Positions 13,278-25,499 of a stretch of 64,000 nt of DNA are shown in pieces. A program made the translations under genes and the position numbers. The notes beneath the pieces were generated by a model that ran no database searches, was not told where the DNA came from, and saw nothing but the letters and a program-made list of their open reading frames with translations. How positions within the stretch are numbered: position 1 is the first letter of the stretch; every line of letters begins with the position of its first letter. The DNA is from Stereum hirsutum FP-91666 SS1 (lineage: Eukaryota; Basidiomycota; Agaricomycetes; Russulales; Stereaceae): assembly GCF_000264905.1 (NCBI RefSeq), contig NW_006763132.1, positions 3,663,086-3,727,085 on the forward strand. Reading direction: 5' to 3'.

Positions 13278-14260
13278 TTGCTGGAGAGGCCAAGTCAGAT
13301 ACGAAGAGGAGATCTGGCGTGGTAAAAATTTCGAGGCGCCTGCAAAGCATACTTATACTCTCGACAGATTCTAGAGGCGTCGAGAGATCCCCCGTCACTA
13401 TGATTATGATTTGATAACCCTGCTATATTGGTGACTTGCTCAGGGTGAAACGGAAGATCATGATTGCGGTGTGTTTGCATCCGTGGTTCACCAGATGCAT
13501 GGACTCGCACCTGAACCGACGACGCCCGGATAGAAATGCCGTTAATATGTCGGAGGCGGGATGAGCGCACTGCCAGCGCCGTGGAAGAGAACTAGGTGCG
13601 CTAGGTGTATTGGGGAAGAGAGAGAACACGAAGCACAGTTCGAGCACTTGGATATAATACTGCTTTACTTAGTTAGGAAGTCGAGCGACTCAGACTTATA
13701 GACTCGTCGATGTTCAGATCGGCGTGGAAACAAGGAAACAAGCTTTATAGGCCGACTACGCGTGGAGGAGAGAAGGAACCAGACGGAGAAAGCCGAACGT
13801 CACTATGTCATTCTTAGACTAAGTGGCACCGATGTGGCCCAAATAGGCGACAGAGTGTCCGCTCCTCTTGCAGAACGGATCTGATACAGAGTGCAATGGC
13901 GCAATACCAATAGGCGTTACAGGAGCCTGATATTCATTAGTAAGTCAATCATTCCAGAGTCGTAGCACCCCTTTCTCTACATCTTTCGAGAAAGCGTTAA
14001 TATTAGCAGTCAAAACCTGATCACCGTGGATCATTATTCTCCGTTATATGTCATCGCATAAGCTGTCCAGTCCCCTGTCGGAGCAGGAATAATACATCGA
14101 CCCACGGTCTTAAAACCCAAACGCCCAAATCGAAAGCAAGTAGCAGTAGTTGTTTGAGGTTTCGAGATCATACCACATGCGGTACGAGTATCCTGCGAGG
14201 GATGTGCCGCACTATTGAAACTTTTAGTTATTCGAGGGGACATCTGGTCAACATCGGAGA
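13278..14260. other. Intergenic, no gene seen
   Basis: 5' flank of 7TM copy B and 3' flank of the alpha-galactosidase gene. Frames are short and lack domain features. Confidence 0.5.
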
Positions 14261-16578
14261 TCAAGCAGAGGAAGCCACTCCGACACGATACAAGTCTGGT
14301 GCAAATGCGGTCGGGTTTGAAAACTCAAGCGTGTTGTCCGTTCCCGCGACGAAGCCATCCAATGTGGCGAGATAGCCCTCGAACAAGATGTCCCAGCGCT
14401 GTCAGGAAATGTCACGTCAGTGCGACAGACGAAGAGAAAGGAGCTGGGAACTTACCCCTCCGGAGATCGGCATCTGCAGCTGTACGGCATCCCCACCGTT
14501 CACGCTGATAAAAGTGTTCCGACAGTTCGAGCAAGCTGTATTGGACTGCGTAACGTCCGCGTTGATATAGTCCACCGAGATCAGCTTGCTCCCGCCTGTA
14601 CCTCCATCTATGCCAGCCAACGTGAGCGTATTGGAGCCACCGTTCCCGATGAAGCCGACGACAGTAACAGTGTCATTAACAATCCGAGTGGCGGCGGCAC
14701 CAGAGAAGATACTAGTAGAGCTGGCAGCGAGATAGTATGTGAAGGAAGGAGGCTCGGAGGCAATGGCGTTGGTGAGCTTCAGGACAAGTGATCCATGTGC
14801 AGAGACGGTAGCCGTGAATCTGACGTGAATGGTGAGATTGCTTATAAGTACGTCTGTGTGAAAGCTGAACGGGTTGGAGCTACTAACGTTTCTTGGATTG
14901 TGGCCAAAGATTCGCCCGTCCAAACGTCGGTGGTGGTGGCGGAAGAGAAACCGACATCGGCGAAGTCGAGAGTTAAGGTTCGAGTGCTAGAGTTATCCCA
15001 GTTGACAACAACTGTTCATAAGACCGATAAATTACCCCCTATCAGTCGTGGTAGCGGTCCCCGGAAATTATAGGAACTGGCACGTACGAACGACCGTGGA
15101 CCCGTCCGCTAGTGGTCCAGCCCAGACATCGTGGTCGTTCGTGTAACGCCGCTTGAAGGCGATGGAGGCCCCCAGAGTGTCTTGCTGATGATATTGTAGT
15201 AGTATGGATGACCGTTCAACTTGTTTTTAGGGTAAGATTAACTCACGTTGAGAGCAATAATCCGTTGATTGCTCAGTATATCCAAAGTATCATCCGTAGG
15301 GCTGGTCAAATCGGTGGAAATCATCAAAGGAGACCTACGTTTCAGCGCTCGTCAGTATATGAGCCACTGTAGAGAATGGTGTACTTTACCGCAGCCCAAA
15401 ACGCGAAATGAGTCTTCTGTTCCTCGACTGTCAATCCGTCATTCCCGACCTCCAAAAGATCCAAGTCGTTGAAACCTCCGGGACCTGCGAAACCGGTGAC
15501 AGGAACGACTTCGTTTATTATGCGGAAAAGGTTGTCCCACGAGGGCGGAGGACCGATGTCATTCCTGCAAACATTAGCAAAGAGTTGGATTGACGAGTAT
15601 GGGAACAACACGTCGTGGATATGCTCACGAAATCCGCCACGAGTTACCAACATCGCTCGCCCACCGAGCAGGATCTTGCAGACCCCACTCGCATATTGAG
15701 AAAAGAACGGGTCGACCAGTTGCTTCAAGCGCGTTCCTCATTGCCACGTAGTGGGGCTGTCATATGGGATGATACTTTAGTGGACGATACAAGTCGCGTT
15801 GAACGAATGGGTCATCAAACCTCGAGACTGATTGGTGGATCATTGTCGACGAAATCCATCGGGCTCACGGCGAAGCAGTTGTCGTACTGCATAGATTGGT
15901 GAGATCCTGATCGTGGAATCCCGACTGAAGACGTCAGATCCCTACCTTTAGGAGGTCAGCTCCCCACGAGGTAAATGTCTCAGCGTCCAAAGTCTCGTTC
16001 CCGAGTGATCCTAGCCATCCTGCGGTGCCTCCAACGAAGTCACAGGAGAAATACCCACTGCGGGTTGTGACAACACATCATCAAAATATCAGAGACTTAC
16101 TGATGGAGATCCAACTTGAGTGGACTCGAAGACTCACGCATCACTATACACTCCGAACTTCAACCCAAGGTCATGTACAAAAGATGCCAGTGCCGGTACG
16201 CCAGATGGGATTCGGGTCGTGTTCCATGTGAAACCGCCGGTTGAGTTGCGGGTCGTGCCTTGCCAGCCACAATCTCTAGAGGATATGCCCGACGTCAATT
16301 ACTTTGCCTGGAGACGGTACTTCTCGAAAAAAGAGGAATCTTACAAGCTAAAGTACTCGTAACCGAGGGTAGTGAGGCCAGAGTCGACCAGATTCTGAGC
16401 CGCCTGTCTGTATTGTGCCTCGTCGGTATCGCAACTATGAAGAGACATCAGTGGTAGGTCGCATTGGGGAGTATTTGGCATACAGAAACACGTTGTATGG
16501 ATTCCAGCCCATAGCTGGCGTAGTACCAACTCCATTGTCCAGACAAAACGCCAGTTGTGCGACCCCTGCGTGCCGCAT
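14261..16578 (-). CDS. Alpha-galactosidase, GH27 with C-terminal CBM35-like domain
   Basis: Glycoside hydrolase releasing alpha-linked galactose, for example from galactomannans or raffinose-type sugars; usually secreted. The minus-strand frame opens at the ATG at 16578 with LDNGVGTTPAMGWNPYNV, the substrate-site entry of GH27. Further joined exons give CDTDEAQYRQAAQNLVDSGL, DCGWQGTTRN, GADLLKYDNC (nucleophile Asp), PVLFSICEWGLQDPARW and WRISNDIGPPPSW (acid/base Asp in SNDI), then GFNDLDLLEVGN and KSPLMISTDLTSP. After the C-terminal beta domain (HGSLVLKL) comes a CBM35-type module: FIGNGGSNTLTLAGIDGG, SVDYINADV, FISVNGGDAVQLQMP, LEFSNPTAFAPDLYRVGV, stop at 14261. About 10 introns; the catalytic residues are intact. 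Oddity: no clear hydrophobic signal peptide precedes LDNGVG in the frame, so the true start may lie in an unseen upstream exon. Confidence 0.92.
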
Positions 16579-18789
16579 ATCGAGAGTGAACGAACGTTTG
16601 AAAGACAATCAAAAGAGTGCTCGTTTTGAGTTGCAACCTGGGGATGGCTTCATGGCGTTCATGCACGTCGTCGGACCGCCGAAAAAGGTCGTCTGACGTA
16701 AGGCACAAGGTCTCGAGCTCGAGACTTCAGTGATGGTCAGCTGAAGGCGTTCATGCCTTCGATACGTTTTTTCCGTTCAGCGAGGTTGAGACTATGGGAA
16801 ATATTGCCCAACATACTATTCATCCGGACCACCGCTTCCTAATATTAGTCACTGGATCTTGAATCCGAGCATGCATTCTGTGTTCACGATGAACCTAGTG
16901 CCGTAGCAAGCCCTCGTCTGATTCACCGACGAGGGTAGGACAAGAGGAAGAAGAGCTTCAGCTTCAGGCAGGGGTACGACACAGACTAACAAACATCATG
17001 TTGCGGTTCGCAGCGGATGTCGGAGGTGGATGACAGAGGAGAGTGGAACCCGGAAGGAAGGCCACGAGGGCAACGGAGCGCGAGCGAGACATTCCGGGCT
17101 GATTAGATTAGATCAGATTGGCACTCCGCTCCGCGTCTCGCACTTTTTCGTTCTTTTCCTTCGATCGCTCGTTTTCATCCTCGACTGCTGGCTTTCCTTT
17201 GCTATACTGCAGCTACTAGCCCTATGTGGACACCCACTGATAATAGTTTTCAGGAAGATAAATTCTGTCTGCTTACGTGTTCTCCTAATAGGTTGTGACT
17301 TAGCTTCCTCGCTCGAGTGTCCGACTTTCCGCTCGCTGCTCGAGTCGTACTATTACCCACAGGATGTCCCTAGTCGGCATTTTTACCCTCTAGTCTAAAG
17401 CCCTTATACAAAAACAAAGTCGGAGGCAATTATTGGCAGTCTCATAATCTTCGGTGTTACAATAACATTGAAAGTACAACACGTATGGACGGTATCGCTC
17501 ACTCGCTAGTCACGAAGTCAGTCTCCTCCTGCTCTCTCCCTCACTTCCAATCATGCTACTCTAACGAAGAAGGACGTGGTGGCGCATATATATTCGTTTG
17601 CTCTTGTTAGGGTCGGAAGCCGCCATCTTGCACCACCGAAACCTGCGCCCACTCCCGATCTTCCCAAGTAAATTCGTCACCTCTCGGATGACGAGCACCT
17701 CTATAACTATGTGAACTCTTATATGTCCTCAACCGACAGCATGAAAGAAGGAGAAATATGACGCCACTAATGTTACGAGGCTAATTCAACGCCTCGATGA
17801 TCTCATCCGATACGACGAGCATTGCCCTCTTACTCCTCTGAATCGCTCTTTCCTTCCTCTCCTATACCACCCTTGTCTGACATGACGAGGCGTATATACT
17901 GTAATTTTGTTAAAGGTGATATACCACGCTGGGTGGTATCGGGATAGCCCCGTGAACTGCAGGATCAATTGGACTAAGGATAAATTGTTCACGTATGTTC
18001 TCTCTCTTCATATTCAGCATTTCACCTATACTGACGCAGGTCTCTGCTCCCACACGACGCTCAGCACTCCGCGTTTGACCCATTGAGAGGTCACCTTATA
18101 CTCGCCGTCTTCCGTCGCGATTGAATGCGTACTTCTAAGTATTCCCTTCTGAACTGCTCGTGCTCATCACGAATACTCTACGAGCAACATGGGTTTGACT
18201 CTACTCGTTGCTGTCTCTGCGGATGTTGAATACCTTGATGTCTGCGTTCTCGAGGTCTGAAGATGCACCCGGTACCAACAATGTTTCTTCTCTCCTCCCT
18301 TCTCTGGACCATTTCGAACCACATGTCTAGTCAATACCTGTGTCATTAGCATCGCTTCTTAACTCTCTGCGCAACAGCAATCTCGAATATGACTCATTCG
18401 TCAAATCGGCCCGTCAGATACCGACGACGTGCAGTCCTTCACGCACGCTAAACTTCGCTAGACACTTCAGTCTGCTCTCGTCACACGGTGGTTCTACACT
18501 ACCCTCTCCCCCCATCAGTCAGTGTTTTTCAACTGTCACTTGTATTCTCTGTGCCTATATCGCAACCTCTAGTCTGACCTTGCTACTCAACTCGGTCTGG
18601 ATCTCTTGTGTGACTGACGGGCTATCTGGCTCACATCCCGGAAAGGACCATCTGATGTATTGGATGCGTAATTTGACCTCTACAAAACCTGACTTCGTTA
18701 TTTTATAAACTAGGAAATCATCATCTGAGTAAAGAGGTGGCGTACCTCTGTGCTTAATCTTCCTACACGCCAATGCCAGTGAGAACATC
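16579..18789. other. Intergenic, no gene seen
   Basis: About 2.2 kb without a supportable gene. It includes the upstream region of the alpha-galactosidase gene, where a missing signal-peptide exon could lie within the first 200 bases. No repeat or RNA gene noticed. Confidence 0.45.
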
Positions 18790-19278
18790 CTACAAATCTG
18801 ACTTCCGCTGCGTTTGAGGTCCCGTCCGCTCCGTCGGGAAACGCGATAGGTCATTGTTAGGTACTGAGTACCAAGCACCTTCTTCAGCCCACTTATTCGC
18901 CTCTCCCACCGTCGTCGTCTTCAAGGGCAAACCTACACTCTGCAGCCACTCCACGTCCTTTTGGATACCCTGGTTCGTATCGTCGAATTTGATAACATTG
19001 TATCTACGTGGCGTGGCACCAGGCTGTTCTTGAGCCATTATCACGAAGAAAACTCGGAAATTGGCATCTGCTTCCTCGGTCGTTCGATATCTGAGTCGAG
19101 GATAGACCGTGGAAATCACAGGGATTTCTTTTTTGTGCTCGACGATCCACTCGTTGATAACATCGCTGTAGTCCGCTTTGGAGAAGGCGTTGTCGCCCTT
19201 GGGTAGTGGGATACCCTGAGTTCTGGCCCATGAGGCAATAACATCGAGCGAGAATAAGTATCCCCCAAGTATCTGCAT
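18790..19278 (-). CDS. Small hypothetical protein
   Basis: Single uninterrupted frame of about 162 codons from the ATG at 19278 (MQILGGYLFSLDVIASWART) to the stop at 18790. The sequence looks like a folded soluble protein: a hydrophobic start (ILGGYLFSLDVIASW), charged middle (NEWIVEHKKEIPVISTVYPRL), a beta-like segment (FRVFFVIMAQEQ) and a polar C-terminus. No signal peptide, transmembrane segment or recognised motif. The absence of introns and the good amino-acid composition favour a real gene. The frame continues five codons upstream of the ATG without another ATG, so the start is the first available. Neighbours give no functional hint. Confidence 0.6.
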   Translation of the reverse strand: MQILGGYLFSLDVIASWARTQGIPLPKGDNAFSKADYSDVINEWIVEHKKEIPVISTVYPRLRYRTTEEADANFRVFFVIMAQEQPGATPRRYNVIKFDDTNQGIQKDVEWLQSVGLPLKTTTVGEANKWAEEGAWYSVPNNDLSRFPTERTGPQTQRKSDL

Positions 19279-20832
19279 CTTCAGGACTGACAATCAATAA
19301 ATCATTGTTCCTAGATATGAATTTGCATCTCTTTTCAATCTGAAACACACCTTTGCGAGTAGTATAGTAAGTATGGAAGTTTCGTATAATCCGAGGTGGG
19401 GCCGAGAGCTGCTGCTTCTAATACAGAGGTTGTGCTGCTTTTATACTACAAACAAGTACACGAGTCAGGCACGCTCTCTTACTGTCGAAGTGCCGTATCA
19501 AAGACGAATGTAACCCCACCAGCTCATATTGGAGAAGGGCTCTCTTATTACTACTCCTTCATCAGCTCCCACACTCTCATCCACAAACAGCTCAACCGTT
19601 GGGTAGAAATCGATCAACAAGCAGGGCTCTCACGTGGCAGCATGGCATTATCGATTGGCCTCCAGATTTCACAGCGAATCGCACTTCAACGTAACATAGG
19701 GAATAGCAGTATGAAATCATCACTAAATCAACGACAGTCCTGCGATCCAAGGAAGCTCCACGATATGTCGCTGTAGAGTGAGCAGAAAATTGGCCAATTC
19801 TATGCGTGTAGACTCCTCTCACAATTCGAAAACATCAAGCTGTCGGTAGACCTCTGAATCCCAGCAGCAGACCTTTCATTCGCAAGGGCTCCAACGAAGG
19901 CATAGCACGCACATCCATATTTGTCATATTATAAACTGCAAACGAAGAACGTGGGAGGCTCTCCGAGAGCTTTGAGTTCTATGAAATGTGACGGGAGTCG
20001 AAATAGAGTACATACTTACATGAACTGTATTGATGACAGACTGTTGGACCCACCTCATGAGATATCGTGTTCTATCGGCTCAGCACAGGATGATTTATTG
20101 CTGGTCAACGCTGTTAATTGATTGAATCGAGTTTCCACGAAAAGAACGGGCATCGGGCCTGTTGCTGGAATGAGTGTTTTTCCTAACGCATGGCACCCTA
20201 GTCGAACAATGAAATCTGTCCGGCATTGCATCGGGGGACATACAGCATCGTATTTTTCCACTATTTCCGTACTGAAATCAGATGTACTTTCTTCAGCAGA
20301 CAACGACAAAAATGATTAGAATCAGCGGAACACTTGCGTTTCGAGGTCGCAAGATGTCTACCGGTATTAAGCTGTCTGCTTCCGATCTATTACTCGCCTC
20401 ATTGACACAACCCATCACACATGGAGTAGCAACCCGTGGAAGATCCAGAGAAAAACGTCAGCGTGTGTATCGCTACAACTTCATGCGACGATCGGCATTT
20501 GCCAGCGTCTTTCACCGTCTCGAAAAAGAGGTCGTGTTGAGCTCTTCGCGGAACATATTGGCGCAGCACGGAGACCCGACTTCTCTATCATCGATCGGAT
20601 CGCGAAGTTTCGTGATGGCTTTTATGTTTGAGGCACAGTCGAATTCCCTTGCCCAACAATCTCAGTATTGGGCGCTGACAGAAGACGCCCTACCGGGACA
20701 TCCTCTGCACTGCTTCGTGAAACGAGATCCCATGACTTGATGTTTCAGGCGGAGATTTAACTTCAAGAGCGGATATAAAGTTGACGCGCGAGAGCGGAAA
20801 ACCTTCAAGATTACTTTCTCTCTTTGACAGTC
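19279..20832. other. Uncertain stretch with unassigned open frames
   Basis: Two open frames were considered: a plus-strand frame at 20282-20740 (contains LSASDLLLASLTQP and ALPGHPLHCFVKRD) and a minus-strand frame at 20055-20309 (contains YDAVCPPMQCRTDF). They lack domains and clear splice partners, so neither is called a gene. Remnants of a decayed gene are possible. Confidence 0.35.
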
Positions 20833-21476
20833 ATGTTCGGCGTATACGCCCCGGCATTCCCCCTCAAGACAGAGAACGAATCCGTTGAAGAGGAATTAAT
20901 TAAAGAAATACCAGCCGAGGTCGTGGAGAATGGTCCACTTGCAGAACGTAACGTTGTACTTGCAAATGCTTTCAAATGTATGCAAGAGGAGGTGGAGAAG
21001 GTAGTCGTCCATTTCAGAGTACTGGAAGTTTTTGAATCTGGACACTTATATATTTTCATAGGACACGGTCGAGTCTTTTGAGCACTCTGCTCAGATTTTG
21101 AACGATGCAGTCAAAGACGCCACAGCCATTCCATTTACTTCTACGGATAAACGGGCCGACAACAAGGCTGACAGAGGCTTAAGGGAAACTCTCAGAGTGC
21201 GTCGGTACTGTTCCTTGACTTGTGTCAAGGATACTGATATTAGTCTCTGACAGGCACTGACGGATCTCGAGAGGGATCTCAGAAAGAAACTGGTTGTCCA
21301 CGAGAAGCATTGCGAGAGGTTGTGTATGTACTGTTTTCATTTCCTCTTTTTGACATTTCATCCTAATTTTACAACTCTTTGCAGTGTCGAGCTTCACAGC
21401 TGTGGAGACTTTCATCAAAAACGAATGTAGCAGCGGGCAACCAGACGGACCTCCAGTCAAGATGCGTCTCTATTGA
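20833..21476 (+). CDS. Small helical hypothetical protein, four exons
   Basis: Not recognised, but the gene model is unusually clean. It starts at the ATG at 20833 (MFGVYAPAFPLKTENES). Exon 1 ends at a GTACTG donor near 21017 and resumes after ATTTTCATAG at about 21062 (DTVESFEHSAQILNDAVKD). A second intron (donor GTGCGTC near 21197, acceptor CTGACAG) leads to ALTDLERDLRKKLVVHEKHC. A third (donor GTATGTAC, acceptor TTTGCAG near 21384) leads to SSFTAVETFIKNECSSG, ending KMRLY at 21476. All three introns are GT-AG, about 46-63 nt, and preserve the frame. The product is about 158 residues, mostly charged and predicted alpha-helical, possibly coiled coil. No membrane segment. Function unknown. 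Confidence 0.68.
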
Positions 21477-22770
21477 GTAGTCGATGGAGCCAAACAATAC
21501 TTCTCATCCGTTCGTGTCGTTATTTGTCTATCATTCAATCAGGAGAAATCATTGAGAGCAATCGATAGTATCAAGAATGAGACGGAAATTTGTATTTGGA
21601 AACGATCGGTATTTCTAGTGATTGAGAGAGTGTGACCACGAAATGCACTAAGTGCTTGTACATGCTGTCCGATGGGGTAGACGAGGCTTAAATGTCTTGC
21701 ATTCGACGCATTTATGACTAAGGGTGGATGTGGAAAGTGTGGTACCACTGTTGTGCAGTGTGGACTGGGATGTTGAAATTTTGAGTTCGCCAAAAAAAAA
21801 GGTTACAGCGTAATAGAAGCCGCCGTATTTTACGGGAACAGTAATGTACGGTGTAGGAAGAATGATGATAATAAGAATAAACGAGTAAGCAGAACGGTAT
21901 CATGTTACATCCAAACATGATAAGAACTGCAGGTTGGCACTCAGAAGTGTTGAACTACGTCCTTTGGTAGGTGAACAATTCCGAAAGCAATCCACACCGT
22001 GTATGACAGTGGGTGACTGTCCGTAGCAATCTAGGATGCTTCCTGATACACAGAAACACAAATAAAGGGGTCTCACCCAATCAGAAATCTACGTATGTGT
22101 CCTTTCTGCCAGTGTACATGCATGCCTCTAGAATCTATGAAACTCTCCACGGAAAGTCACCCAGTATTCCTCCTGATGCGCTCACTAAAGTAAGGTATGT
22201 CTCGGCTTGAGATGGACTCCGCATCACACACTAAGCGGTTAGTTCCATGGAGTCCAAGGGCTATTGTTCGTACTTGGTTATTAGACCGTATCCACAAGTA
22301 TTAGAATCAACTCTGAAACTGTGACCGGATCAATCGCCGCGTCCTATTGGGCTTTAGCGAAGTCAAAAATTCACTCGAGATACGGTCTATTGTGATACGG
22401 CCCTGTCACCGATCTCAGGAAGAACTTGAAGAATCACGTTTCAGTAAGTTTTTTGTGTCGGAATTACGGAACGAAGTTTCACATTTCTCATACGCCTTGG
22501 CGCTATCGAGACAGTAGCAGTATTATTGTTCCTGTTTTATATAACACACGACAAGAACAATAACAAACGTCTCGATACGAAGGTATAAAAGAACATTTTC
22601 AAGAGTTGTTCCATCAGCAATCAATAGCGCATCTCCTATCCATATCCCCAGCTTTCCTTAACCAAAGCCTACACCTTGATACACACATCCGGGTACGGGT
22701 CATCTTTCTATATGCACGCTTTAACCATCCAACTAATCATATATTTGAAATATCTATGCTTCCACTGTAG
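21477..22770. other. Intergenic region upstream of TPR gene
   Basis: AT-richer spacer with no gene. The only feature of note is a TATA-like element near its right end, listed separately. Confidence 0.5.
22584..22590 (+). promoter_or_regulatory. Candidate TATA box of TPR gene
   Basis: TATAAAA lies 181 bases upstream of the ATG at 22771. The spacing allows a 5' leader of about 150 bases. No other core element was identified, so this is only a candidate. Confidence 0.35.
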
Positions 22771-23931
22771 ATGGAAACTGATACTGGTGACCTTTGGCAG
22801 AAAGCAGAAAAGCTCAGGGCAGACGACTTTCATGCAGGAAACCCAAAAATTCTGCATCGGGCTCTCCAGAACCACATCGAGATTCTTCAGGGACAATCCG
22901 ACCCAGCCGGAGCATCGTATGCCGCAACAGTGGTCGACCTACTAGACATCAGTCGCATTAAATTCGATACATCCATCGACCCTGATACGAGCATCCAGGA
23001 AATTCGCGAGGCGTACACAGGATTCGAGAGTTTACAAAGACTTGCTTTGGGTATATTGAAATCGTCCCCCTCCAGCGTTGATTTCGAGAAAGCAATTCGC
23101 TATTGTAATCTATCGCTGGATATGCCGGACAGGAGTTCAGAGGATATGGCCACATCCCACCGAATCCTTGGTCACACATACCTTACCAGATTTCGAGCAG
23201 AAAACAACATGAAGGACCTTGATGAAGCAAGGAAGGCATATGATGAAGCCTTAACTCTCTGTCCGGAGACGTCCTCAAGCTATCACCTTTTTCTCGCTGC
23301 TTCTGCCCATGTGCATTTGGTGAACTTCAATTTCACTGGCGCGACACAGGACCAACACTCTGCTATTCATAGATTTCGTCGTGCATTGGGTTGTATTCCC
23401 TCAGACCATCCATCTCGCCCCCGACTTCTCATGCACACCGGTTGTGCAATTGCCACTCGATTCGGGCAATTAGGACAGCAGGGTGACTTGCAAGACGCCA
23501 TGAAATTGCTTGACGAAGCCCGCAACACATACGATGACCATCATCCTGACAAACCATATTGCCTCAGTGCATACGCGACTGCACTTCAAGCACGCTATCT
23601 ATTCTCAAGGAAACTCGACGATCTCGACAATGCGCTGGCAATTCACCGGAGTATCATAGATAGGGTGCCAGAACTGAGCGATAAACATGTTGGGTTTTTA
23701 TCGGGTCTATCGTTGACTTTACACGCGGTGGCGGACACAAGCGAGGGTATCCTTAGGCGGAATTATCTTCAGGAGGGTGTGGATAATGCCCAGAAAGCAG
23801 TTGAGTTGGCAGATACAAAAAATCCTCGCCGGCCGTTCCTCCTCGGAGAAGCTGCTCATCGATTGTACAAGCTTTTCAAAGTCACCGGTGTGGAGGAGCA
23901 CACAGGCATACTCGTGTACTCCCCCATATGA
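22771..23931 (+). CDS. TPR-repeat protein, short; resembles N-terminal part of Agaricomycete TPR-CHAT proteins
   Basis: Intronless frame of 386 residues from METDTGDLWQKAEKL to a stop at 23931. Helical repeats of about 40-50 residues recur: FEKAIRYCNLSLDMPDRS, LDEARKAYDEALTLCPETS, HSAIHRFRRALGCIPSDHP, LQDAMKLLDEARNTYDDHHP, LDNALAIHRSIIDRVPELS and VDNAQKAVELADTKNPRRP. The pattern (A-x-x-x-Y/F---AL---P, with P/D-HPSR linkers) is that of TPR arrays that in mushroom-forming fungi often precede a CHAT peptidase-like domain or follow an NTPase. Such proteins act as protein-interaction scaffolds. Here no CHAT or NTPase domain is present in any frame nearby. The C-terminus (EEHTGILVYSPI) leaves the TPR register, and another frame continues a little further, which suggests truncation by a small frameshift or 3' loss. 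It may be a functional solo-TPR or a degenerating copy. Confidence 0.75.
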   Translation: METDTGDLWQKAEKLRADDFHAGNPKILHRALQNHIEILQGQSDPAGASYAATVVDLLDISRIKFDTSIDPDTSIQEIREAYTGFESLQRLALGILKSSPSSVDFEKAIRYCNLSLDMPDRSSEDMATSHRILGHTYLTRFRAENNMKDLDEARKAYDEALTLCPETSSSYHLFLAASAHVHLVNFNFTGATQDQHSAIHRFRRALGCIPSDHPSRPRLLMHTGCAIATRFGQLGQQGDLQDAMKLLDEARNTYDDHHPDKPYCLSAYATALQARYLFSRKLDDLDNALAIHRSIIDRVPELSDKHVGFLSGLSLTLHAVADTSEGILRRNYLQEGVDNAQKAVELADTKNPRRPFLLGEAAHRLYKLFKVTGVEEHTGILVYSPI

Positions 23932-25499
23932 GAAGGATATGGAGTTAGCGTAGCGACTTTGTATGATACTTACGCTCGCGCTGTCGGACTTTCAATCCTC
24001 GGTTAAGCCCACTTTACAGCAATTCTGTAGATTTATTCGGTTTTTCCTACCTTTGTCTCTGAACTGCTGAACTGTCGACTTTGGAATGTTCTAGATGCTC
24101 TCGGGCAAGACCTCAAGCTCGATTTACATTTGTTTCCATGCGGTAACGATCCCGTCGTGCCCATTCGACATCGCTAGTGGACGAAGAGCCGGAGCCATCC
24201 GCTCGGTACTAGGAACGGAACGCGCGGCTTCGGGTTCAGCCACCACATCTGCTCCCCCCGTCACTTTGCTTGAATTATTGCTAGCACTTCCCATGATTCG
24301 ATTCTCTTCAAACTTTGCACACCTCTTCTTTCATACATAAACCCCTCTAGGAAATTGCCTTCTGGTCCAAGTCCGCATTCTTTCTCACTCAGCGACACTT
24401 TCATTAGTGGTTTGAATATACAGTACGCTTTTTCATCATTTTATTTGAATTTCTTCGTCTTCTCTTGTTTCACCACCACTCCCTATCGCGTCAGTGGTCT
24501 ACTGATCGGAAGAGAGCACCTGCCTGGTCGTATCATTGCGCCGCAGCATGTGGTACAGTCTTGGCGGTTGGATTGGGCACCCATGCCTGCCACTCTGTGT
24601 GAGGGCCACAGAGGACACCCACATCGCTCGCGTTCGTCAATAGCTGCAATCTGCGACTCTGCGATAATCTCCAACGGTCAGTATACCTCTAGACATCTTC
24701 GTATTCGAACATGGAACGCTCCTCTTTATTTTCAGTTAATTTTACGATACGGGATCGTATTTAGCCTCTCACCACATCTCCCGGACTCTCTACCTATGTA
24801 CCTGGATACTCGGACTAATTTCGATGTTCACTAACGTCTCTATGCTTCTGTAGCTTGCCCGACGGCGCATGAGCACGCGCGGCTGATCGGGAAGCACTTG
24901 GTTCTGTCACTTATACCGGTGTCCTGCCACCACTCGAATGCAGGTTCCCCCTCACCCAGTTAACTCGAACGTATCTGTCTGTCCGTCCGTCCGTCAACCG
25001 TCTGTCCGTCCCAGCGTCAACACCGTCTCAGTCCATCCCTTAGAACCCTCTGATCTCCATCGTTCTAACTCCCGCTCCATCTGTTCCCTCTCTATACCTC
25101 GTTCGGCTTCTAGCTTAGGCTACTCCGACGCCATCAAACCTTTTCCAGCACTGGTATTCATCGTTTAGGTGTGTACATCAGTACTATACATTTTCTCTTT
25201 CTCCTCTACGCCTGATCGGCCTGCTCTTCATCTCAGTAGACCGAGCGACCGCTCCCGATCCCCTCCTCCAACAACAACTTTCGTACCTCCACACCGGAGG
25301 TGTAGTTTTGTTCGAGACCCCGGAGTGGATGGAGTGTATCGCGAGGGCGTATTGCTCGAGATAATCTGGATGTACACGTTCTTCGATTACGATGGATCTA
25401 TGTGAGGACGACACGAGGGAGTTTGTTTCGGCTATGGTTTTGGCAGCATCAGCAGGATGTAAGATACAGTGTAGGAGGCATTGACACTCACGGATCACT
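23932..25499. other. Intergenic with tetranucleotide-like tract
   Basis: No supportable gene. Pyrimidine-rich DNA with a (TCTG/TCCG)n-like microsatellite at about 24974-25010. The right part (25184-25480) contains a minus-strand open stretch that could be a 3' exon of the F-box-like gene, but phases did not settle it. Confidence 0.4.
24974..25010. repeat. Imperfect TCTG/TCCG tetranucleotide microsatellite
   Basis: Runs of GTCT and GTCC words repeat with a four-base period over about 37 bases, interrupted once by CAAC. Simple sequence; no function seen. Confidence 0.6.

Noticed and set aside
20282..20740. Plus-strand ORF of 152 codons
   Set aside because: No recognised motif, no splice partners, and amino-acid composition not clearly coding; kept only as an uncertain region.
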